Shown here one piece after another: positions 5,964-6,412 of a DNA stretch of 6,412 nt (the stretch's first letter is position 1; each line of letters starts with the position of its first letter). The stretch is from Parachlamydiaceae bacterium. GTDB lineage: Bacteria > Chlamydiota > Chlamydiia > Chlamydiales > Parachlamydiaceae. Made by a program: the position numbers and the translations under genes. The stretch is from positions 615 through 7,026 of the forward strand of contig PLSG01000205.1 of NCBI GenBank assembly GCA_003164155.1, given 5' to 3'. The notes under the pieces were generated by a model. It was given only the letters and a program-made list of their open reading frames with translations, was not told the origin of the DNA and searched no databases.

Positions 5964-5980
5964 TTTTCATACTCTGAAAA
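5964..5980. repeat. Inverted repeat at the predicted gmd transcription start
   Basis: TTTTCA (5964-5969) and TGAAAA (5975-5980) are perfect reverse complements with a TACTC loop, directly downstream of the candidate -10. It could be an operator or a 5'-end stem in the leader RNA; nothing more can be said. Confidence 0.3.
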
Positions 5981-6009
5981 TTTATGATTTTTGCCAAATG
6001 CTTAAGAAT

Positions 6010-6014
6010 GGGGA
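6010..6014 (+). promoter_or_regulatory. Shine-Dalgarno of gmd
   Basis: GGGGA lies 6 nt before the ATG at 6021. It selects that start over an ATG at 6008, which is in another frame. Confidence 0.55.
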
Positions 6015-6020
6015 AACAGC

Positions 6021-6412
6021 ATGCCAAAGTGCGCTTTGATTACCGGTGTGACCGGTCAGGATGGGGCTTATTTAGCCGAATTGCTCCTGTCCAAGGGGTA
6101 CGAAGTGCATGGCGTGAAAAGGCGCACGTCGCTGATCAATACCGATCGCATCGATCACCTTTATGCCGAGGTGCAAGACAAGCACAAGCGCTTTCATTTG
6201 CATTATGGGGATATGACGGACTCCACCAGCTTGATCCGCATCATCCAGCAAACTCAGCCCGATGAAATCTATAACCTGGCTGCCCAAAGCCATGTGGCGG
6301 TGTCGTTCGAAACGCCGGAATATACCGCCAATGCCGATGCCGTGGGGACTTTGCGCATGTTGGAAGCCATCCGCATCTTGGAAATGGAAAAGAAGACGCG
6401 TTTTTATCAGGC
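6021..6412 (+). CDS. gmd: GDP-mannose 4,6-dehydratase, 3' partial
   Basis: The frame runs open to the window edge, showing 130 residues of a protein normally about 340-370 long. It is the N-terminal Rossmann half of an extended short-chain dehydrogenase: ALITGVTGQDGAYLAELL with the GxxGxxG nucleotide loop (residues 9-15), VHGVKRRTSLINTDRIDHLY carrying the NADP-binding arginines, HYGDMTDSTSL, and EIYNLAAQSHVAVSFETPEY, all close to the Gmd family. Gmd converts GDP-D-mannose to GDP-4-dehydro-6-deoxy-D-mannose in the cytosol, the first step to GDP-fucose, GDP-rhamnose, perosamine or virenose for surface polysaccharide. The catalytic Thr/Ser-Tyr-Lys residues lie beyond the edge. It has its own Shine-Dalgarno and candidate promoter. 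Its GC (50-57% in the two segments counted) is above that of the upstream genes, possibly a different origin or stronger codon selection. It probably begins a sugar-nucleotide locus unrelated to the polyketide genes. Confidence 0.94.
   Translation, partial: MPKCALITGVTGQDGAYLAELLLSKGYEVHGVKRRTSLINTDRIDHLYAEVQDKHKRFHLHYGDMTDSTSLIRIIQQTQPDEIYNLAAQSHVAVSFETPEYTANADAVGTLRMLEAIRILEMEKKTRFYQ

Noticed and set aside
5984..6293. Alternative frames over gmd on both strands
   Set aside because: They overlap unmistakable Gmd motifs in the 6021 frame and have no similarity of their own.
1..6412. CRISPR array, tRNA, rRNA, insertion sequence ends or transposase
   Set aside because: I read for spaced direct repeats, cloverleaf-like segments and transposase motifs and found none; the deletion scar shows no mobile-element sequence.

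Overview
The window looks like a Gram-negative bacterial chromosome or large plasmid of moderate GC (mostly low to mid 40s percent, higher in the last gene). The taxon cannot be fixed from the sequence. A protist- or host-associated gammaproteobacterium or chlamydia-like organism would fit the composition and the decaying accessory cluster, but that is a guess.

Positions 1-4646 hold the distal end of a polyketide biosynthesis operon on the + strand. It starts inside a modular polyketide synthase (end of a DH domain, a complete KR, and a C-terminal ACP with no thioesterase). A stand-alone PLP-dependent alpha-oxoamine synthase follows, then a PfaD-family FMN enoyl reductase. The genes are packed tightly (9-nt gap, 10-nt overlap, 1-nt TGATG overlap), each with a Shine-Dalgarno-like sequence. 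The likely logic is that the last PKS module leaves the chain on its ACP and the oxoamine synthase releases it by decarboxylative condensation with an amino acid, giving an alpha-aminoketone product. The PfaD protein would supply enoyl reduction in trans.

Directly after pfaD the cluster is broken. About 54 residues of a free-standing ketosynthase N-terminus run, with a change of frame near 4490-4506, into the C-terminal half of an acyl carrier protein with the motif GANSVDR. That motif resembles the donor ACP (AcpK type) of HMG-CoA-synthase beta-branching cassettes. This is best read as the scar of a deletion of at least about 1 kb.

Positions 4647-4919 are a very AT-rich gap (4801-4920 is about 22% GC) with no convincing gene. 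Positions 4920-5903 encode a 327-residue protein I do not recognise. A short intergenic region with a candidate promoter and three small inverted repeats leads into a GDP-mannose 4,6-dehydratase gene (6021 to the window end, truncated by the edge), presumably the start of a surface-polysaccharide locus unrelated to the polyketide genes.
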